This document shows positions 58,987 to 64,000 of a DNA stretch of 64,000 bases, in pieces; within the stretch, counting starts at the first letter, position 1, and each line of letters starts with the position of its first letter. Origin of the DNA: Erigeron canadensis (Eukaryota; Streptophyta; Magnoliopsida; Asterales; Asteraceae); contig NC_057768.1 of the NCBI RefSeq assembly GCF_010389155.1, positions 3,966,501-4,030,500 of the forward strand. The letters run 5' to 3'. The translations under genes were made by a program, and so were the position numbers. The notes under the pieces were generated by a model that did not search any database, was not told the DNA's origin, and saw only the letters and a list, made by a program, of their open reading frames with translations.

Positions 58987-59000
58987 CCGCTCTGTTACCA
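58987..59000 (-). promoter_or_regulatory. Primer-binding site of the second Copia
   Basis: Minus strand TGGTAACAGAGCGG directly adjoins the 5' LTR. It has one difference from the TGGTATCAGAGC site of the other Copia in this window. Confidence 0.85.
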
Positions 59001-59172
59001 TGAAAATAGTGAACAAGTTTTAGACCGAATGTTTCTTATATAGATATTCTTCTGATCGATCGAATACATATAGCCGCACATTAACTTGTGGCCAAAGTTT
59101 AGGAGACAAAATAGGAAACATAATGAAACAAAATAGGAAACATAATATTGGTTTAATTCTAATTCCTTGACA
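59001..59172 (-). repeat. 5' LTR of the second Copia
   Basis: 172 bp, minus-strand ends TGTCAAGG and CTATTTTCA. It contains an internal short repeat gacaaaataggaaacataat (two copies), also present in the other LTR. Confidence 0.9.
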
Positions 59173-60720
59173 TGCAAATATAATTATCCTCACTTTATTA
59201 ATGATTGTTTTTACATTAATTCGTTGAACTTTTTTGTTTTTAAAAAAATATTTGTACATATGTGAATAAGGTTATTCACATGTGTAATATTATTGACATG
59301 TGTACCATCCAAATGTTTTATGATTTTTAATGTTTTTTCTTGTAGATCACACTTTGAACATTACTTGTTCACATGTAAATACAATTCAAATAATATGTAA
59401 ACTTGTGAACTTCATTAAAAGAAATTTATAATAGATACACTTATGAACATGGTTGTTCACATATGCACAAGGGTTGTTCACATGTGGACCAATAAAAAAA
59501 TTTATAATCCTTTTATTGTCATGATATTAATAAAATAAATAAAGTTAAAAATCAAAAATAGATATCTACATTACTAATTTTTTTTAAATAGATATTTTTC
59601 AAATTATAAATTAATTGAATAATGTTTAGTCTAAAATTGTTAATAAAATGTTATTGTATTTACAGTATTAACCGTTTATACTGAAGTTGCAAAAACAAGC
59701 TTTTAGCTTGACGAGGAAAAAGTGTAACTTTTAATAGATACATGAATTGTATAATCAATTGGTGAACCATGATTTTCTCATAGACGGTTTTTATATAAAT
59801 GTTTGGTTCCTATTATGCCCCTTTTTTAAATATTATTAATTTGTTAATTAATTTTTGTTGGCAATATTACAAAACTGGCGTCAATCAATTTCAACCTTTG
59901 ATGTAATACATCCAATGGATCATAATGGTTCTCATAGAAAATAATTAGTTTTCGTTTTAACTTCACTATATATATATATATATATATATATCCAAAAATG
60001 TTATGATATTGGAATCTAGCCAATATCGTTGGAGTAGAGTAGTATCCAACCATTTATATCGAATGTGACAATTGGTTTTTTATTATCCATGGCATGATAT
60101 GATAAAAAAAAAATCTTGAGGGTGGTCGGGTCACCTTCTACGTATATATGTGGTCCATATATACACGGATGGGTCTGATCCCGACTTGACGATGACATTG
60201 ATTTGAGATTTTGATCATTTGTCCAATTATTAATCGAGACAAAATCGGTAAGTGTGTGTTTTTGTTGGATGGAAGCAATGAGAACAAATTTCTCTTGGAT
60301 TTGGAAGGAGCTAGGCATAATCAAGTTATTCTTATTGTGCGTGACGATGTTCACAATGTTCACATCATCATGATAATAAAATTAATATGATGAGCCTTAC
60401 AAGTTAGAATATACAATGAATGTATGTTGATCATATCTCATAATTATTAACCTCTAAAAAGTTAGAAATCATCAAACCTCAAAATAGTTTGATAATGTAC
60501 ACTTTGAAGGCGTGTTAGAAACTTAGAATTGATCATGTAGTATCTTGATTGCTCAGTTTTACACTTTCATGTAACTCACTTTACTTCTCTCATTTTTTAA
60601 GTAACGAATTAACGATACATATATGACTAATTTGATATACATAAAAATAATTATGGCATTTGATTTATAATCAAGTATTTAAACTAATTTAATACGTTGG
60701 AGGACTTGACCTTTCATGTT
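59173..60720. other. Spacer with cacatgtg-rich repeat and TA tract
   Basis: 59180-59480 is rich in ttcacatgtg words like the MITE at 4865-5230. A TA tract spans 59967-59991. A minus-strand open frame of 115 codons at 60016-60363 does not resemble a protein I know and has no homopolymer or domain signal; it may be chance. Confidence 0.4.
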
Positions 60721-61482
60721 TCAATTACCTTTTCCAACGTTGCTGTTTTTCAAATTCGATATCCTTTCTCTTTTGACCATCAAAGAAGAAGAAGAAGAAA
60801 CTGTACTCTCAACCACATTCGCCGTGCATTTACACCCTCCAAACAACAAAATGCTGTTGTTCTTCTGATTTTGATCATTCTTCATGCCCTTGTTACTAAT
60901 CCCTTGACTTCTTTGACTCCTGTTCTTAAGATCCTCTAACCCGATTTCTTGTGGCTTCACTGGACCCAACTGAAAATATCTCCATTTTGACAAATTTGAT
61001 GATGATTTCGAGTTGTTGTGATTCAAACTCCGTGTCTGTATCTGTGGAGTTGGACTTGGGTGTGAATGGAACTGGAACTGGTTTCGGTTTTGGTTTTGGT
61101 TTTTTATTGTAGCCCGTTTGAATTCGGGTCCAGATAAACTACTACTAGTACTACTCCCACTAGTAGCCGAATTATGACTACGAGTACTACTACTTCTACT
61201 ACTCCCAACACTCACGGGTTGAGACTTTGAACCCGATACGGGCATAATTTGACCTTGAAAGAAAAGCTCGTCCGCAGTGCACATTTTATTTTGTGGCAAG
61301 TTTCGGTTACCAAAATCAAAGTGTTCTTCGTTTTCTTGAAAATGATTCGTTAGCGATTCATTATCTTCGTGATCATTGGTGGCTAGATCACATAGAGATA
61401 AAGCTTCATCATCATCCTCGGATTCTTGGTTTTTATGATGATAATATCGAACCCAATTGTCGACTAACATGTTTTGTTCCAT
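60721..61482 (-). CDS. Plant-specific uncharacterised protein with DELFFQGQ motif
   Basis: 253 residues, single exon. The N-terminus is MEQNMLVDNWVRYYHH; an acidic part follows (about 20-60), then the most conserved-looking block TADELFFQGQIMPV at about 69-82. Similar DELFxxGQxxPL blocks occur in several plant families of unknown or membrane-kinase-regulator-like proteins, so relationship to one of those is possible. The rest is Ser/Asn/Gln-rich low complexity (residues 83-160) with a basic tail. No membrane segment or enzyme motif. A second methionine at residue 5 could also be the start. Ordinary codon use; probably a real gene. The function is not inferred. Confidence 0.72.
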   Translation of the reverse strand: MEQNMLVDNWVRYYHHKNQESEDDDEALSLCDLATNDHEDNESLTNHFQENEEHFDFGNRNLPQNKMCTADELFFQGQIMPVSGSKSQPVSVGSSRSSSTRSHNSATSGSSTSSSLSGPEFKRATIKNQNQNRNQFQFHSHPSPTPQIQTRSLNHNNSKSSSNLSKWRYFQLGPVKPQEIGLEDLKNRSQRSQGISNKGMKNDQNQKNNSILLFGGCKCTANVVESTVSSSSSLMVKRERISNLKNSNVGKGN

Positions 61483-62574
61483 TGATAATGTGATTTATTG
61501 TTTTGAAAGTGTACCGAATGATGTGATTCTTATAGAGATGGAGGCAAATGTATTTGAAATAAGATAAAGTGGAATTGAAATGGGAGAGAAATAAAAAAGA
61601 CGAGAGAGTGGCTAGAAAGCAAGAATGAAAGTATTTTAATACAACAATCTCCTTTTCAAACTTTATTACTCCCTATTCTTTTTAGCCCATAAATGCTTTT
61701 TTATTAGGTTGTATCTAAAAATTGATAATTGATATCAGATTATATTCAGTTTTTGACAATTGAGTGTTGTTATTGTTATAAAAGTGTACAACTTAAGATC
61801 TTTTGACTTTTTAGCATGAACTAGTTGATTGACTTTGACTGTTGAGGCTATCGAAGTTTGACTACATCCAAAATGGTCGCGGGACTTATATGTTACGTTG
61901 TCAAAATTAATAAATGAAATATATTATATACTTTGCTTAAAGTACTAATTCAAACACGATGATGCTTGCATGTTCTTACATCATAAAAAAATAACACTTT
62001 ATTCTAAATAGTATATAATTAAATGATGTTTTCCTTTACAAAACCGATCTAAAGTATAAACGGCGGTGCATGTTATCTCACTCGCATCTCTCGGTTTAAT
62101 CATGGGAGGCTAGCTTGTGATTACTATTGAATGAATCTACTCATTCTATGTTATTGTTAGAAAAAGTTAAGGAAAAAGATTTTCCTCACATTTTTTTTTA
62201 ACGGCTCCTCCACAATGTTTTTAATTATATAGCCATTGTTTTCTAAGTGTTTTCCTATTTTCTTGTCATAGGATGCAATGTGGTTTGTAATTTTCTCTTC
62301 TTGTATTTTGCCAATTTATGAGGCAGAAACTTTATTTCAATATTTTTGATAGTAAAATCATATCAATATATATTGTGTTATGTTCTTTTTATCTCCATTC
62401 TCCAACAATTACTCATGTGTTTTCCCTTTTCCATGCCTTCTATGATCATGTTGTTTCCTTTTTCATCTATTTTTTGCTTGTTTAAAAGGGTAATGTTTTA
62501 GACACCCTGTGTTACTGTCATGTAAAAATATGTGTAGTAGCAAAAAGTAATGTTTTAGTCACATAAGCAAATCA
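61483..62574. other. Upstream flank, no gene
   Basis: 5' flank of the DELFFQGQ gene (a purine-rich leader, gagagaaataaaaaagacgag, lies at about 61583-61605), then AT-rich spacer. Confidence 0.5.
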
Positions 62575-63045
62575 CTTATCTATATTATATTATAAAACAA
62601 AAAGTTTTAGATTTTCAACATTTAACTTAAGTTTTCAATATTAATTTTAAGTATTTCTTCAAAATGTCTCTCCTATTTATTCTATATTTACCTAAAATAA
62701 CTATAATACCATTTCTCTCTCCTCAAACTTCAACCAATCATTTTTTTTTTCTCTCCTCCATAAATCATTTATTCCTCCAATTCATTCAAAATCTTTTATT
62801 TCAATAACCGTACATCGATATAAAAATTATATGGGTGTTTTTAAAATTTCATGCTCTTTCATTAGAGATGTCATTCGATATACTTTTGACGAATTTTTAA
62901 ATCCGAGGCGGAGCCCGTACGGCTAAGGCATTTAACTATCATACTCCATGACATATCAACTCCTATGGTCTATCACACTCTATGACATATCACACTCTAT
63001 GACCTAGCATCTCACCGCCGCAACGCACAGATACTTACTCTCGTA
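62575..63045 (+). repeat. Helitron-like fragment
   Basis: Begins ttatctatattatattataaaac and ends tcaccgccgcaacgcacagatacttactctcgt. There is an internal short repeat, tatgacatatcac/ctatgacctagcat. From 63046 to the window end I see only AT-rich sequence and a TA tract near 63347-63361. Confidence 0.4.
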
Positions 63046-64000
63046 TAAATAAAACAAGATTGTTTTTATAACTTTTTTATTTATATTTTATTTATATGGC
63101 ATGCCACCATTTTTTCCTAAACTATTTTTAAAAATATATGATGTCATAATAGATTTTCTTTTCTTTCAAAAACTATTTTTTATATTAGGCAATATGTCAT
63201 TTTTTTCATATTATTTTTTTAACCTTATTTTTTTTAATTAATATGAAAAATAATCAACTATATCCTAACTTTTTAATTTTAGTTTCATATCTACCATTGG
63301 TTTATGATAGTTACTTTTTCATTTTTAATCACCCTAATCGATTTTATATATATATATATATTAATATTTATCTTTACAAGTTTATTATTATCTCCGTATC
63401 AAACTATAATGTATTGACAATAAATTACATACATATTTCAATATATTTTTTGGTTTTAAATTTTTAGTTAAACGTCCCGGATTGAGCTAGTTTTCCTATA
63501 AAAATAAATTATCTAAAACCGATGGATCAAATGTCTTATTTGCAAGGAATGTAATAGGCCACTTTGAAAATCGATCATCTACACTATTTTTAATTATACA
63601 TACATTACCTTTTTACCAAACATGTTTCATAATCTTATATGAATCGGAGTTTCCTTAGGTAGCTATACATCTTCGATTATCTTTAAATTTCCGTGCTTGA
63701 TAATTACGTCATCTTAAAAACACGTTTGGTGAAGTTAAAAACAGTAATATACTAAGAATTACCTATAACAAAGAGGATGCGACTAAGTTATACTAAAAAT
63801 GATATTTAAGTTTTCATTTTCTTTTCCTCCCAAATGTAGCTAATTCCTAGAACTAAATCAAATTATTCGTCAATCTTGCCTGCTTCTATGTATATGAAGG
63901 ACACTTTTTGGTGAAATTCCTTTAAATGTTTTTCTTATGTCTCAAACTCGAGCATGTAAAGCTGATAATTAACCACTGAACTATAATGGAAAGTATAAAT

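Larger units (their letters stand above)
54489..59172 (-). mobile_element. Second Copia LTR retrotransposon, short LTRs
   Basis: 172-bp LTRs at 54489-54660 and 59001-59172, differing at roughly a dozen positions by eye. On the minus strand the 5' LTR (right) ends CACTATTTTCA and is followed at once by TGGTAACAGAGCGGG, a methionine-tRNA primer site; the purine tract TTGAGGGGG abuts the left LTR. One continuous gag-pol layout follows, Copia order, RE1-like. Flanking pentamers (gttgc; tgcaa) do not match, so no target duplication is visible. Confidence 0.9.

Noticed and set aside
54484..59177. Target-site duplication for the second Copia
   Set aside because: Flanking pentamers gttgc and tgcaa do not match in direct orientation.
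60016..60363. Minus-strand open frame of 115 codons
   Set aside because: No recognisable motif or conserved-looking block, and no promoter or splice context; kept only as a note in the spacer entry.

Overview
This is a stretch of AT-rich plant nuclear DNA. Spliced genes with GT-AG introns, an R2R3-MYB gene, a nuclear gene for plastid IF-1, a karrikin-receptor gene and Copia, Gypsy, LINE, Mutator and CACTA debris all point to a flowering plant, almost certainly a eudicot. I cannot name the species; an asterid is only an impression. Roughly six host genes are separated by long transposon-rich spacers.

Layout. 1-7.7 kb: palindromic MITEs sitting in TA microsatellites, a deleted Mutator-like element (2367-4560) carrying two ORFs on opposite strands, then a run of Helitron-like fragments. 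7.9-14.4 kb: a non-autonomous Gypsy-type element (gag and protease, no RT, antisense spliced ORF) whose 3' LTR is cut by a hairpin of about 730 bp. 15.4-16.5 kb: intronless subgroup-22 R2R3-MYB gene. 17.1-18.8 kb: 5'-truncated LINE with a 16-bp target duplication. 22.4-22.9 kb: older LINE remnant. 25.9-28.0 kb: unprocessed HAK/KUP potassium-transporter pseudogene. 28.8-29.2 kb: plastid translation initiation factor IF-1. 31.9-33.9 kb: lysine-rich arabinogalactan protein whose GPI-anchor signal lies in a second exon behind a 1.5-kb intron holding a ~121-bp minisatellite. 34.7-43.0 kb: a CACTA-like element interrupted by a Copia element (36329-42937) whose gag appears to start inside the LTR. 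43.9 kb: CACTA-derived fold-back MITE. 46.0-47.3 kb: KAI2-like receptor. 48.1-51.9 kb: two divergently transcribed paralogues of an unnamed family. 54.5-59.2 kb: second Copia element with 172-bp LTRs. 60.7-61.5 kb: a plant-specific protein with a DELFFQGQ motif.

The host genes do not form an evident pathway; they look like ordinary independent plant genes (transcription factor, plastid translation, cell-surface proteoglycan, butenolide/karrikin perception). The only local pair is the head-to-head duplicate at 48-52 kb. The transposons are nested (Copia in CACTA-like; hairpin in Gypsy LTR) and every autonomous-type polyprotein seen carries stops or frameshifts.

The most unusual signals are the LTR-encoded gag start exon with the primer-binding site inside the predicted intron, the Mutator-like element with a chimeric transposase remnant and a tail-anchored GRF zinc-finger ORF, the KAI2 receptor with changed ligand-pocket positions, the unnamed paralogue pair, and a TGACGTCA-containing repeat array in the Copia leader. 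All calls are by eye from sequence; no database search was run.
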